From NCBI GenBank assembly GCA_910575555.1, contig CAJTFX010000012.1, positions 1,020 to 65,019 on the forward strand: a stretch of DNA of 64,000 nt. The letters run 5' to 3'. The notes below the pieces were generated by a model. It was not told the DNA's origin and did not search any database. It was given only the letters and a program-made list of their open reading frames with translations. The position numbers and the translations under genes are program-made. Every line of letters begins with the position of its first letter. Positions within the stretch are counted from its first letter, which is position 1. Origin of the DNA: Lachnospiraceae bacterium (lineage in GTDB: Bacteria; Bacillota; Clostridia; Lachnospirales; Lachnospiraceae). This document shows positions 18,654 to 27,807 of this stretch, piece after piece.

Positions 18654-19481
18654 TTATTCCGTACAATTCATGGCAATGCCCAAAGGCGTAACCAACAGCG
18701 GCGCCGCCGGCTTTACCACAGGGGTGCCAAGATATTTTTCAAAGACTTCCTCAAACTGAGTAAAGCAGCACGCACCGCCTACCACATAAACTGTGTCAAC
18801 GGGATACTCCTCCAGACTCCGTTTGACAATGGAAGCCATCTTCTCCACCACCGGTTTTACCACAGGAAATACGTTTGCCTCCTGAGCCGGATCGCGTTTC
18901 ATGATCTCAGCTTCCTGAGTGCTGCATCCGTAAAAACCTGCCAGTACCAGAGTCATATGGGTGCCGCCTGTAGGCTCGTCGCTTGTATAAATGACTTTCC
19001 CATTCTCCAGTATGCTGATTCCGGTAGTTCCTCCTCCCACGTCCACTACTGCACCGTCTGTAATGCCAAGCACAGCGGCGGCGGCGGTAGGCTCATCTAC
19101 AATTTCAGTCAGCCGGAATCCGGCTGACTCTACTACATTTCCAATGGCTTTTACATTGCCGGAAAGAATTCCCGGCGGAATCGCACAGGCTCCTGTTTCC
19201 AATGTTTCACCCAACAGTTCTTCCAACTGCCCTTTTAATTTTGTCACAGCCTGTACAGCTCCCACGTAATCCACCACAATGCCGTCCCGAACTACAGTCG
19301 ATGGGAAAGTGGCTCCGGCCACCGGCTTGTTCTCCTCATCTACCACTGCCAGAACAATGTTGGCAGTACCCAGATCCACTCCGGTGCGCAGATTGCCTTT
19401 CCAATCTTTTTTCCCGCCGTTTTCTATCAGGCTCTCAAACTCCAACAGCATTTCATTACACTGCGTCATATCGCAAGCCAT
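18654..19481 (-). CDS. eutJ: EutJ-family Hsp70-like ATPase
   Basis: About 275 residues with the actin/Hsp70 ATPase fold: phosphate 1 GVDLGTANIVLAVVDE, the DEPTAAAAVLGI helix, phosphate 2 VVDVGGGTTGISI and the adenosine motif YVVGGACCFTQ. It belongs to the EutJ group, usually found in ethanolamine loci but also present in clostridial pdu loci. A chaperone role for the enzymes or shell is commonly proposed. The ATG at 19481 is preceded by GGAGG. It sits between pduL and the flavoprotein/PduM-like gene. Confidence 0.9.
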   Translation of the reverse strand: MACDMTQCNEMLLEFESLIENGGKKDWKGNLRTGVDLGTANIVLAVVDEENKPVAGATFPSTVVRDGIVVDYVGAVQAVTKLKGQLEELLGETLETGACAIPPGILSGNVKAIGNVVESAGFRLTEIVDEPTAAAAVLGITDGAVVDVGGGTTGISILENGKVIYTSDEPTGGTHMTLVLAGFYGCSTQEAEIMKRDPAQEANVFPVVKPVVEKMASIVKRSLEEYPVDTVYVVGGACCFTQFEEVFEKYLGTPVVKPAAPLLVTPLGIAMNCTE

Positions 19482-19501
19482 ATGCACTTCCTCCACTGCC
19501 T

Positions 19502-20152
19502 CTAATCCAGAATGATATATGCCCGGTCGCCGTTTTTCACGCCCAGGGCATTGGCCTCTTCCACGTCAATGTGCATCTCGGGGGCAAATTTATCTGACAC
19601 GCGCAGCAATACGTTATTCAGCACTGCGCCCCGCAGACCGCCTATCTCTACCCGGACAATCTGCTTGTCATGTACACCCATACGTTCTGCAGTTGCAGGA
19701 TCAAGATGGATATGACGAAGAGCGGCAATCACACCTCTCTTCATCTCCACTTCTCCATTGGGGCCGACTACCTTTACGCCCGGCGTTCCTTCCAACTGGC
19801 CGGATTCCCGGACAGGGGGATGTACGCCAAGCGCAAAGCCGTCGCCGATGGAGACTTCCACCTGAGATTCCTCGCGCAGAGGGCCAAGCACGCGCATACG
19901 TGTCAGTTCACCTTTAGAACCCTGGCTGGTTACTGTCTCTGCGGCTGCATACTGACCCGGCTGCCCTAAATCTTTCACCCTTGTCAATTCACTGCCTTCC
20001 CCAAATAAAGTATCCATATCCGCCCGGTTCAGGTGAATATGGCGGTTCGAAACTCCAATCGGAACGGAACGCTCCATTTTTAACAGTTCCTCTACCACCA
20101 ATTTCACCACAAGACGCAGGAACTCTTCCTGCACGCATTGGCTTTTCTCCAC
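19502..20152 (-). CDS. pduL: phosphate propanoyltransferase PduL
   Basis: 216 residues. A short N-terminal helix (about 5-25) resembles an encapsulation peptide. Two PduL repeats each carry zinc-binding histidines: VGVSNRHIHLN near residue 40 and ALRHIHLDPATAERMGV near 145. PduL converts propionyl-CoA and phosphate to propionyl phosphate and recycles CoA within the compartment. The start codon is GTG, supported by AGGAGGAATAAGCC directly before it. No propionate kinase (pduW) is present in the window, so an unlinked kinase must yield ATP. Confidence 0.94.
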   Translation of the reverse strand: MEKSQCVQEEFLRLVVKLVVEELLKMERSVPIGVSNRHIHLNRADMDTLFGEGSELTRVKDLGQPGQYAAAETVTSQGSKGELTRMRVLGPLREESQVEVSIGDGFALGVHPPVRESGQLEGTPGVKVVGPNGEVEMKRGVIAALRHIHLDPATAERMGVHDKQIVRVEIGGLRGAVLNNVLLRVSDKFAPEMHIDVEEANALGVKNGDRAYIILD

Positions 20153-20167
20153 GGCTTATTCCTCCTC

Positions 20168-20443
20168 TCACAGATCCTTCGGCAGAATTCTCTCCACATC
20201 TGTGTGCGGACGCGGAATAACGTGCTGTGATACAATCTCGCCCACTTTTTCAGCAGCAGCAGCGCCTGCGTCTACAGATGCTTTTACTGCGCCTACATCA
20301 CCGCGAACCATTACAGTCACCAGACCTGAACCAATCTTTTCATAACCGATCAGCGTAACATTTGCTGATTTGGTCATAGCATCAGCTGCTTCAATGGCGC
20401 CGACAAGACCTTTTGTTTCGATCATGCCAAGAGCTTCACCCAT
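20168..20443 (-). CDS. pduJ: PduA/PduJ-type BMC hexamer shell protein
   Basis: About 91 residues, one canonical BMC domain: [20 protein letters not shown], then [20 protein letters not shown], then [14 protein letters not shown]. It is nearly identical to the protein encoded at 27234-27512, so the locus has two copies of the main facet protein, as with PduA and PduJ in Salmonella. The pore-lining loop follows KIGSG. A GGAGG ribosome site precedes the ATG at 20443. Confidence 0.95.
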   Translation of the reverse strand: MGEALGMIETKGLVGAIEAADAMTKSANVTLIGYEKIGSGLVTVMVRGDVGAVKASVDAGAAAAEKVGEIVSQHVIPRPHTDVERILPKDL

Positions 20444-20464
20444 AACGATAACCTCCAATCTATA

Positions 20465-21229
20465 TTAATCTGTATTCTCCTGTTTGCCGCCGCGCTTTCC
20501 TTTCCGGCCTTTTGCGCCTCCGGTCCGCTTGACAGGCTTTGGAGCTGCAGGCTCTGAGGTTTCCTGCTCCAAAGAAGCTTCCTCTTCCTCCGGTCCAGGC
20601 TCCTTATCATCCTGCGTTTCCTGTTCCTTTACCTGCTCTGCTGCATCCTCCGGTTCTGCATCTTTCGAATCTTCTGCAGATTCTTCTGCCTCAGGAGCCT
20701 TCTCCTTTTCTCCTGTCTCTGCACCGTCTGAACCTGTAATCTCCGAATTGTCTGCAGCCGTTTCTGATACAGTAAGTTCTTCCTGCTTATTTATTCCGTC
20801 TGTCTGTTCCTGTACCGGAACTGCCTTCTCTTCCTTCTGTCCGTCTGGCTCTGCCGGCTGTTTCTCTTCCTCTTTCACCTTTTTGGAACCCTTTGGCGGT
20901 GTGGGAGGCTTCGGCTTATCCGGCTCCTTTGACGGCTGCGCTGTCCCAACGGTATCCGGACTGTACACCAACGTGTCAAGTCCGGCAGAGGGACGGGGAA
21001 TCACGCGTGTGCTTACTACCTGATTAACTTTGGCGGCTGCCATCCGGGCTGCGTCCACGGCTGCCTTCACAGCCCCCACGTCGCCCTGAACCTTAATGGT
21101 AGTCCAGCCTCCGCCTTTTGTCAGCTCATAACCGATCAGTTCCACATTGGCTGATTTCACTGCTGCGTCTGCCGCTTCAATGCCGGCAGCCAACCCCTGC
21201 GTCTCTATGAGCCCTAAACTTTTCTTCAT
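20465..21229 (-). CDS. pduK: PduK-like BMC shell protein with a long charged tail
   Basis: 254 residues. Residues 1-90 form a BMC domain (SLGLIETQGLAAGIEAADAA, later RVIPRPSAGLD). A short basic/Pro linker (about 100-115: KPPTPPKGSKKVKEEEK) is followed by a long low-complexity stretch very rich in Glu, Asp, Ala and Thr (about 120-235). The final about 25 residues are strongly basic (GGAKGRKGKRGGK). Salmonella PduK also has a C-terminal extension but a shorter, different one. The tail is probably disordered and may bind cargo or neighbouring compartments; that is inference. Confidence 0.85.
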   Translation of the reverse strand: MKKSLGLIETQGLAAGIEAADAAVKSANVELIGYELTKGGGWTTIKVQGDVGAVKAAVDAARMAAAKVNQVVSTRVIPRPSAGLDTLVYSPDTVGTAQPSKEPDKPKPPTPPKGSKKVKEEEKQPAEPDGQKEEKAVPVQEQTDGINKQEELTVSETAADNSEITGSDGAETGEKEKAPEAEESAEDSKDAEPEDAAEQVKEQETQDDKEPGPEEEEASLEQETSEPAAPKPVKRTGGAKGRKGKRGGKQENTD

Positions 21230-21233
21230 TCCC

Positions 21234-21596
21234 TCACCTCCCTTCCAAAGATTTTAGCGGCAGCTTCTTCACAAGCCGCGCTGCATTGGCTCCCAGGATA
21301 CGTACCTGTTCTGCAGACCGGACGGGAACTCTGAACAGAGGATGCTCAAACTCCAGCTTGGAAATATGCAGCACAGCTTCCTGTCTGTCCATACCGACCC
21401 CCACTTCCAGCCGGGAAGCCTGCGCGCCTTCCCATGCCAGTGTCAGCGCATCTCCTTCTGTCTTTGTCCAAGTCTCACAGGGAATTCCTTCTTCCTCCAG
21501 TCCGTACAGCAATTGCCACAGCGCTTTCTCCGGAACATCCGGACTGCAAAGCACATGAACGGTGGGTTTTGTCATTGCAATTTGTGAAGGATTCAT
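21234..21596 (-). CDS. pduH: diol dehydratase reactivase, small subunit
   Basis: 120 residues, the DdrB/PduH family: TVHVLCSPDVPEKALWQLLY, GLEEEGIPCETW, and a mid-region VGVGMDRQEAVLHISKL. It resembles the beta subunit of the dehydratase, with which it exchanges during removal of damaged cobalamin. The ATG follows GGGGGATTTAAT and lies directly after the pduG stop codon. Confidence 0.93.
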   Translation of the reverse strand: MNPSQIAMTKPTVHVLCSPDVPEKALWQLLYGLEEEGIPCETWTKTEGDALTLAWEGAQASRLEVGVGMDRQEAVLHISKLEFEHPLFRVPVRSAEQVRILGANAARLVKKLPLKSLEGR

Positions 21597-21597
21597 A

Positions 21598-23418
21598 TTA
21601 AATCCCCCTTTCTGTCAGGGAAAGCACTAACCCTGTAGCCACTGCATTGCGCGGACCTTCAGTTCCCCGGATATTTCCGCGGCCTGCCACAACCTTATAT
21701 TGGGACAATGCATCGGTAACCATCTGAGGCACTTCAAAATCCAAAGCTGAACCGCCTACCAGTACAACGAACTGAATATCCCGGACATTTCCGGTAGGGC
21801 TGACCCTTGCCAATGCGCGCAGGGCATTTGTAACAAATACTTTCTGTTTGGCCTGGCGCCGGATCAAACGGATTTTTTCCATGGACCAGTCGCCCTCTAA
21901 AGGTATCATCTCGCCTTCCTTCAGAATAACTGTCTTGGCAAAAATACTTGGCTTCAGCGGCTCCGTAAAAAATTCTACGGTTCCGTTCTCATGCCGGATG
22001 TGGAAAAAGCTCTCCACTTTCGCCAAAGGATACTTCTTCACATCCTCTGCAATATCAAAGCTGTCAAGACCCATTTCCGACTGAATCAAAAGCGTTACCA
22101 TATTGCCTGCTCCTGCCAGATGAATGGAATGGATTTCTCCCTCCTGATTGATGATGGATGCATCGGTGGAACCTGCGCCCATATCCAGGATAGCCAGAGG
22201 CTTATTGGTGCCCGGCGTTGTCAGCGCCCCCCGGATAGCCATGTCAGCCTCTACGCCTCCTACCTGGACTGGGATACCGATCTGCTCTGAAAATTCTCTG
22301 GCAATGGCTTCCATCTGCAGACGGTCTGCCTTCACCATAGCGGCAATGCCAACAGCGTTCTCCTGTGAAAACTCATTGGCCAGGCCGCCCTGAACCTTCT
22401 GAGGCGTAAAGGTATCTACTGCCAGTAAATCCTGTATGTGAATATCCTTCGGATGCTGTTTGGTCAGGTTGGCCATAACCTGGCGCACCTTCTCCAACAT
22501 GCCGCCTGCATTAGTCCCCGGTTCTCCCCTGACATCTTCCAGGACAGGAAGGGACTCCACAGCTTCCATGATTTTCTCACCGCCTGCATCCACATCTACC
22601 TTCACTGTACGGTTCTGTCCGTAGAATTCAATGAGACCTGCAGGAATTTTCCGCTCCTTGACATCGCCTGCAGGCGTCTTAATTACCACGGCAGAGCGGT
22701 TGCCAATCAATGCACGCGCAATTGGCACCACCTGCTGGGTTTCTTCCGAAGATAATCCAAAAAGCGTTGCAATCCCGTATGGATTGGAGAGTACTTCCAC
22801 TACGCCGCCCACACCGGCAACCTCCACTGCAGACCGCATGCCCAGGGGAACTTTATCCACCAGAGCCACTTCATCTACAATGGGAATCTTGTGATGCAGA
22901 CGATTGTGAATCAGTACGCCGTCATCCCGCTGAACAATCGCTGCGGTTACCTGCCGCGTCCCCATAGAACTTTCATTGATGAGCCTTGCGGCGTCCTCAA
23001 AGTCCACGCTGGCAGGAACCACTGCAATGTAATCTTTTCCCCCCGCTGCCTGGGCAAGCTGCGTGACAAGAATAGTCTCTCCTACGCCAACGCCCATGCC
23101 GCCAGGCGTTGATGGATTATGCCCAATCATGGTAGATTCTGTAATAATCGTCTCCGTGATGGTTTCCATGGCCACGTCACCGATAACCGGAGCCGCCTCA
23201 TTCAAACATACCTGCGAAAGCCCGGTTATCTCAATGCCCACTTTTCCCATCGCGCTGGTCAGGGAATGAACGACGCCGTTGATGTTCTGCCGGGTTCCCT
23301 TAATACCTGTTGTGGGTACTGTGCCGCTGGCCAGAAATTCTACTCGGTTTCCGTCTATCTTTGCCAGAGCTGTTTCTGTTGTCGCATTTCCAATATCAAT
23401 GCCTGCAACAATTTTCAT
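21598..23418 (-). CDS. pduG: diol dehydratase reactivase, large subunit
   Basis: About 606 residues, an ATP-dependent reactivating factor with an Hsp70-like ATPase core. GIDIGNATTETALAKID is at the N-terminus, and LDMGAGSTDASIINQEG and VVLVGGSALDFEVP are in the second half. With PduH it exchanges inactivated B12 for intact adenosylcobalamin in the dehydratase. The ATG at 23418 is preceded by GGGAGGTTCCACT. The length matches DdrA/PduG. Confidence 0.95.
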   Translation of the reverse strand: MKIVAGIDIGNATTETALAKIDGNRVEFLASGTVPTTGIKGTRQNINGVVHSLTSAMGKVGIEITGLSQVCLNEAAPVIGDVAMETITETIITESTMIGHNPSTPGGMGVGVGETILVTQLAQAAGGKDYIAVVPASVDFEDAARLINESSMGTRQVTAAIVQRDDGVLIHNRLHHKIPIVDEVALVDKVPLGMRSAVEVAGVGGVVEVLSNPYGIATLFGLSSEETQQVVPIARALIGNRSAVVIKTPAGDVKERKIPAGLIEFYGQNRTVKVDVDAGGEKIMEAVESLPVLEDVRGEPGTNAGGMLEKVRQVMANLTKQHPKDIHIQDLLAVDTFTPQKVQGGLANEFSQENAVGIAAMVKADRLQMEAIAREFSEQIGIPVQVGGVEADMAIRGALTTPGTNKPLAILDMGAGSTDASIINQEGEIHSIHLAGAGNMVTLLIQSEMGLDSFDIAEDVKKYPLAKVESFFHIRHENGTVEFFTEPLKPSIFAKTVILKEGEMIPLEGDWSMEKIRLIRRQAKQKVFVTNALRALARVSPTGNVRDIQFVVLVGGSALDFEVPQMVTDALSQYKVVAGRGNIRGTEGPRNAVATGLVLSLTERGI

Positions 23419-23445
23419 AGTGGAACCTCCCAACTTTGCAGAATC

Positions 23446-23955
23446 TTAGAATTTCTTCAGCCTGCCTCGCTGTTCATAAACATCAGCAGCTTCGCGCACC
23501 AGGGCAGCCGCCGTTTTAGCGCCGTATTTCTGATCCAGTTCATTGGCAATATCAACCAAATCCTGTTTGCTGGAACGATACGGACGCAGTGCATTGTAAA
23601 TCTCCAGTAAACGGTCATCCGGCACAGCAATCAGTTCCGCTGCACGGCGCAGATTTCCTGCGAATGCTTCACGGTTTACCGATTCTGCCACCTGAGCCTG
23701 CATCTCTAAAGTATCAGGAGAAATACGCATATCATCTGCGGTAATGTCACCGGAAATCACTTTCTCATAACTTAAGGAAGTGAAAGGCTTGCCGGTAGGT
23801 GTTTTAATTTTATCAGCCATATTCTCTGACAGAGGGTAATTCTCAGATGTTACCTTGCCGCCTGCAGAGGCAGCAGGAGCCGACACGGACCCGCCGTTAT
23901 TCATGGCCTGCATAACCTGTTCTACAATCTGTTTCATTAAAAGTTCCTGATCCAT
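23446..23955 (-). CDS. pduE: propanediol dehydratase, small (gamma) subunit
   Basis: About 169 residues. An N-terminal amphipathic helix (MDQELLMKQIVEQVMQAMNN) and an Ala/Ser linker precede the conserved core: DYPLSEN-like NYPLSENMADKIKTPTGKPF and a C-terminal helical part ending QRGRLKKF. It is part of the alpha2-beta2-gamma2 dehydratase. The ATG at 23955 has AAAGGAGG; it begins 14 nt after the pduD stop. Confidence 0.95.
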   Translation of the reverse strand: MDQELLMKQIVEQVMQAMNNGGSVSAPAASAGGKVTSENYPLSENMADKIKTPTGKPFTSLSYEKVISGDITADDMRISPDTLEMQAQVAESVNREAFAGNLRRAAELIAVPDDRLLEIYNALRPYRSSKQDLVDIANELDQKYGAKTAAALVREAADVYEQRGRLKKF

Positions 23956-23969
23956 GATTATGCCTCCTT

Positions 23970-24647
23970 TCACTTGAATGAAACTGCGACAGCCTGCGGT
24001 CGCTTATCGTTATCAACATGTTCGGTTTCTTTAATATGCAGCAATGCTGCAATCGCCTGATAAGTAGGACGCGCCATCTGGTCATTGCGGACCGGCACCG
24101 GCGTAGGAGCCTCGCCTTTCGCATATTTAGCAGCGTTCTTTCCAATCTGGCGGAATGTATCCATTTCAATCAGAGGAGCCTGTGAAAACAGTTCCAGGTT
24201 ACTGAGAGGCGGAAGATCCTTCTGGTGGATTACCGTTGTACCCTTAGACTGAATTCCGATTCCAATGCCGGAGCCTGAATATTCAGCAGCATCGTGGGCA
24301 ATGAAGGAAACGTCAGAAGTACGGTATACGCGTACTACACGCCATTTTAATCCTTCTTCCTCAATGCCGGCAATAATCTCACGCAATACTTTATCGTGAG
24401 GCTGATGAATAATTGTCTCGGTCTGATAAATGCCGAATGCCGGCGCCAAACCAATTACAACTTCATCGGGAGCAACTCCCTTAGGTGCATCTCCCTGCTC
24501 GGTCAAGGTCATCTTGCCGGCTGCAGGCAGGGTTGCAGGTGCAGGTGCAGCTGCTGCAGGCGCGGACGCTGCAGAAGCCGGCTGACTTGTCATTTCTTTT
24601 ATTACTTCTGCGATAACGCTGCGCAGTGTTTTCTCATCAAAAGTCAT
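23970..24647 (-). CDS. pduD: propanediol dehydratase, medium (beta) subunit
   Basis: About 225 residues. The first about 20 ([20 protein letters not shown]) form the encapsulation helix known from PduD, followed by an Ala/Pro linker and the B12-binding core ([19 protein letters not shown], then [17 protein letters not shown], then [13 protein letters not shown]). The ATG at 24647 lies 10 nt after AAGGAGG; a GTG at 24656 is too near it. It carries the coenzyme together with PduC. Confidence 0.95.
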   Translation of the reverse strand: MTFDEKTLRSVIAEVIKEMTSQPASAASAPAAAAPAPATLPAAGKMTLTEQGDAPKGVAPDEVVIGLAPAFGIYQTETIIHQPHDKVLREIIAGIEEEGLKWRVVRVYRTSDVSFIAHDAAEYSGSGIGIGIQSKGTTVIHQKDLPPLSNLELFSQAPLIEMDTFRQIGKNAAKYAKGEAPTPVPVRNDQMARPTYQAIAALLHIKETEHVDNDKRPQAVAVSFK

Positions 24648-24665
24648 ATCTGGCACACCTCCTTC

Positions 24666-26327
24666 TTAAATGTCTTCCGGCCGAATTGCATTGGGGATAT
24701 CGCTGAGCTGTTTCCATCTCTCTTCACTGATCTGGTAGCCAGTCATCGGTCCGTGGTAATCATTCGGCGCATTGACAGCAGACAATACATGGAAATTGTC
24801 TCCAAAAATAGAAGCTGTATGGAGATAGTCGCCTGCCACTTTCTGGCGAAGCATGTTGTAGATATTGTTTGCCACATCCGGGAATCCTGCTTTGTCAAGA
24901 GCTTTCACAAAATCTACACCCGTTACGTTGCGGGCCATCATATCTTCAATTGCCTTCAAGTCTTCATTTACGTTACGATCCGGCATATCATTGGAGCCGT
25001 TTGCATAAGTAGCTGCTTCCACTTCTGCATCTGTGATTGGAGGCAGGCCCAGTTCACGGAACAGTCCCTGAAGGGCACGGGCTGCTTTGTTGCGGGCTTT
25101 CAGAACATCCTCTTCACGTACCGGCTGCAGACCGCCGTCAATCTTCATATCGCGCTGGATAATATTCCAGTCGTCATAATCTTCTGCATCCCAGTTTGAT
25201 CCGGCAAACATATTGTCATAGTTAGGCGTAGCGGAATAACCGGAGCATATGTAGTCTGTTCCTGAGAAGAACTGAGGCACGCTGCGGGCCACACGACGCA
25301 GATCGGAATGAGTAAAAGTCTGGTCGTTGGATGTGGTGGATTCCAGATCCAGAAGCATTGCAATCAGGTTCTCAGCTGCAATTGCACGGATACCGCCAGG
25401 TACGCCGGCCGGTACGCCTACACAGGATACGGAACCGTTCTGTGTTCCCTGTACGCCTGCGCCCTTGGTAATTGCCAGGCAGCGGGCTTCCAGATACAGC
25501 ATGGATTTGCCTTCTGCATAACCCATCTGAACTTCAGAACCTGTACCGGAGGTGAAACGCATCTTCAGGCCGCGGCTTGCATAGCAGCTTGCCAGGAATG
25601 CTTTTGAATAAGGAGTGTCGTCGCCGTCCATAAATACCGGCTCTGTGCCGTATACGGAAATTGTCTCAGCATAAGTGGTGAAACCGCGCATACCAAGCAT
25701 TAACTCTGTAGCTTCCTCCAAAGCGCACTGTGTCATAACTCCGGGACGTCCTACCTGAGCGCCTACCATAATGGCAATTGCATTAAAAGGCGCATAACGC
25801 GCAATACCAACGGTTGTCTCCATCTCAGCAAACCCGCGTACGCCAGCTTCTGCAGCGTCGGCAGCAATCTGAACCGGATTATCCTTAACGTTTGTAACAT
25901 GGCACTGGTTTGCAGGCATCAGGCGGGCACGCATCTTTGACATACCCATCATGATTTCTACTATTGTCATCTTTCCTACAACCTCGGTAAGCTTTGCCGG
26001 GGTAATGGAAAGGGTAATATCCAGAATTTCTTTACGGGAAACATTGATGTCCACAATCTTGCGGGCGATTTCCAATGAATCAAGCGCCATAGCCTTTTCC
26101 GCATTCTCCAGACGGATAGCATGATCCGCAATAAATGTATCCAGCATATCAAAATCAGCGCGGCATTTGCCGTCTAACTCTGTCACACGTCCATTTTCAA
26201 TCTTAATGCTTGGAGTAGGATCGAAAGGGCTGTTCATGGCAATCAGACCAACTTCCGGCCACTCTTTGACGTAACCGTCCTGATTTACCGGGCGGTTCGC
26301 CAACACTTCAAAACGTTTTGATTTCAT
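24666..26327 (-). CDS. pduC: B12-dependent propanediol dehydratase, large (alpha) subunit
   Basis: 553 residues, the catalytic TIM-barrel subunit. Numbering is colinear with the Klebsiella oxytoca enzyme, and its known active-site residues are all present: His143 (QCHVTNV), Glu170 (AEMETT), Glu221 (YAETISVYG), Gln296 (GTQNGS), Asp335 (SNDQTF) and Ser362 (CSGYSA). These hold substrate and the metal ion. The enzyme converts 1,2-propanediol to propionaldehyde by a radical mechanism and usually also accepts glycerol. A glycerol-specific dehydratase is less likely given the full pdu context. Confidence 0.97.
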   Translation of the reverse strand: MKSKRFEVLANRPVNQDGYVKEWPEVGLIAMNSPFDPTPSIKIENGRVTELDGKCRADFDMLDTFIADHAIRLENAEKAMALDSLEIARKIVDINVSRKEILDITLSITPAKLTEVVGKMTIVEIMMGMSKMRARLMPANQCHVTNVKDNPVQIAADAAEAGVRGFAEMETTVGIARYAPFNAIAIMVGAQVGRPGVMTQCALEEATELMLGMRGFTTYAETISVYGTEPVFMDGDDTPYSKAFLASCYASRGLKMRFTSGTGSEVQMGYAEGKSMLYLEARCLAITKGAGVQGTQNGSVSCVGVPAGVPGGIRAIAAENLIAMLLDLESTTSNDQTFTHSDLRRVARSVPQFFSGTDYICSGYSATPNYDNMFAGSNWDAEDYDDWNIIQRDMKIDGGLQPVREEDVLKARNKAARALQGLFRELGLPPITDAEVEAATYANGSNDMPDRNVNEDLKAIEDMMARNVTGVDFVKALDKAGFPDVANNIYNMLRQKVAGDYLHTASIFGDNFHVLSAVNAPNDYHGPMTGYQISEERWKQLSDIPNAIRPEDI

Positions 26328-26348
26328 AGCTTACAGCTCCTTCCTGAA

Positions 26349-27152
26349 TTAAAGAATGTAAGGGGTAGTCGTTGATTTCAGTTCCTCATCCGGCGCCAAA
26401 GTCTTCAATAACTGAAGTCCAACGTCACGCGCTGCGATAATAGCCTGTTTTACTGCACCGGAATCTCCGGAGAAGAAGTAGTTCACTTCGTTGGAGAAGC
26501 TGGTTCCGCCGTTGCCGGGCGTTGCAAGAGTTACGCCGTCAATGGTTGCAGCCTTAGAAGCAGCGTCTGCTAAAACTACGCCGATACCTGCCGGAGCGCC
26601 AACTGTGATGCCGAATGCCTTACCGAGAGGCGCACCCCAAACTTTATTTAAAACATAAGAAGCGCGGGCGCTGTACTGGAATTCCAAATGTCCTGCACTG
26701 TTGCCGTATACGTCGCCCATAGTACGCGGAATCTCACGTAAGCAGACTTCTACTGCACGACGGGCGTCAGATACATCTTCAGCCCCGAAAATAATCAAAG
26801 AACCATGGCCTGCTCCTCCTTCGGTGTCACGGGGGCACTCTACCAGAAGGCATTCACTGTTGGTTGCTTTTACTGCTTCATCAGCGGCAAAAATCTGGGG
26901 ACCTGCACCAACACGGTCACTGATAATACCAATTGCACGGTATTTCGGATCAATCTTAAGAGCTTCATGAACCTGATGATCAAGGTTTGCGATAACCAGG
27001 CCGATTGTATGGCCCATTGTTGTGCCTACATACTCTGTCAGGTTGCATTTGGGCGAAGCAGCCGGTTCTTTGCTGCACTCCTCTGCAGGAGAAGCAATGG
27101 CTCCAAGCCTCTTCATAACTTCTTCCATGATGTTGTTGTTCAATTCATCCAT
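26349..27152 (-). CDS. pduB: PduB-type tandem BMC trimeric shell protein
   Basis: About 267 residues. An N-terminal extension (about 1-40) precedes two BMC-like domains. The first contains GLVIANLDHQVHEALKI, the second GITVGAPAGIGVVLADAASK and the typical end FFSGDSGAVKQAII. Salmonella PduB forms trimers in the shell, and its N-terminal extension ties the shell to the enzyme core. The ATG at 27152 follows TTGGAGGG. A second Met at about residue 9 could give a slightly shorter form. Confidence 0.94.
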   Translation of the reverse strand: MDELNNNIMEEVMKRLGAIASPAEECSKEPAASPKCNLTEYVGTTMGHTIGLVIANLDHQVHEALKIDPKYRAIGIISDRVGAGPQIFAADEAVKATNSECLLVECPRDTEGGAGHGSLIIFGAEDVSDARRAVEVCLREIPRTMGDVYGNSAGHLEFQYSARASYVLNKVWGAPLGKAFGITVGAPAGIGVVLADAASKAATIDGVTLATPGNGGTSFSNEVNYFFSGDSGAVKQAIIAARDVGLQLLKTLAPDEELKSTTTPYIL

Positions 27153-27233
27153 GTGTTTTCCCTCCAAATTAATATTTTTGCTATTTCAGCATTCTCACAA
27201 AAGCGGTGGGTTTCCTCATTATGAATCCCGTAA

Positions 27234-27512
27234 TTATTCCATATGCGGAAGGATCTTCTCCACATCTGTATGCGGTCTCGGGATTACGTGGCAGGAAACA
27301 ACTGTTCCAACTTTTTCAGCGGCAATAGATCCGGCGTCTACAGATGCTTTCACTGCTCCTACGTCACCGCGTACCATAACGGTTACTAAACCGGAACCGA
27401 TCTTTTCATATCCGACCAGGGCAACGTTTGCAGATTTAACCATAGCATCAGCAGCTTCGATAGCGCCTACCAGACCTTTTGTTTCTACCATACCAAGGGC
27501 TTCTCTTTGCAT
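27234..27512 (-). CDS. pduA: PduA-type BMC hexamer shell protein
   Basis: About 92 residues, one BMC domain ([20 protein letters not shown], then [14 protein letters not shown], then [15 protein letters not shown]). It is the first gene of the pdu operon and a close paralogue of the shell protein at 20168-20443. PduA hexamers form facets, with a pore for propanediol. The start at 27512 is set by AAGGAGGAATCAAA. Confidence 0.95.
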   Translation of the reverse strand: MQREALGMVETKGLVGAIEAADAMVKSANVALVGYEKIGSGLVTVMVRGDVGAVKASVDAGSIAAEKVGTVVSCHVIPRPHTDVEKILPHME

Positions 27513-27600
27513 TTTGATTCCTCCTTGTAATGTTCTGCGGCGCATTCGTCAGTTTGATTACGATCAGCGCACACAATTGGTTAATTTGTTGCTATTTTCT

Positions 27601-27606
27601 ATTATA
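27601..27606 (-). promoter_or_regulatory. pduA: -10 element of the likely pdu operon promoter
   Basis: Minus strand TATAAT (27606-27601), about 90 nt before pduA. No sequence like TTGACA lies 16-18 nt upstream, which fits a promoter needing an activator. The AraC-type regulator encoded at 29019-30077 is the obvious candidate. No cobalamin riboswitch was recognised in 27513-27807. Confidence 0.5.
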
Positions 27607-27750
27607 CTAAAAACAGACTTGTACTTTCTTGTCGTTGTCAGAGACTTTTTTGTCTAATGTTTTGTTTAATTTGCACAATTATTCTTTTTATCACAAAAAC
27701 TGCTTTTTTGCAATCAATACATTTTTCCAAGATACGTTTTTTGCTGCACG

Positions 27751-27789
27751 AAAAAACCGGCCTCCCTGCCTGTAAGGCAGAGCTGCCGG
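27751..27789 (-). terminator. rho-independent terminator after the alcohol dehydrogenase gene
   Basis: Minus strand: outer stem CCGGC/GCCGG and inner stem TGCCT/AGGCA, with a partly paired middle and a short loop, followed by six T (27756-27751). It separates the alcohol dehydrogenase transcript from the pduA promoter. Confidence 0.85.
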
Positions 27790-27807
27790 CTCCGTATTCT
27801 ATAAACT

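Noticed and set aside
27513-27807. Cobalamin riboswitch upstream of pduA
   Set aside because: No B12-box-like sequence or matching hairpins could be recognised by eye.
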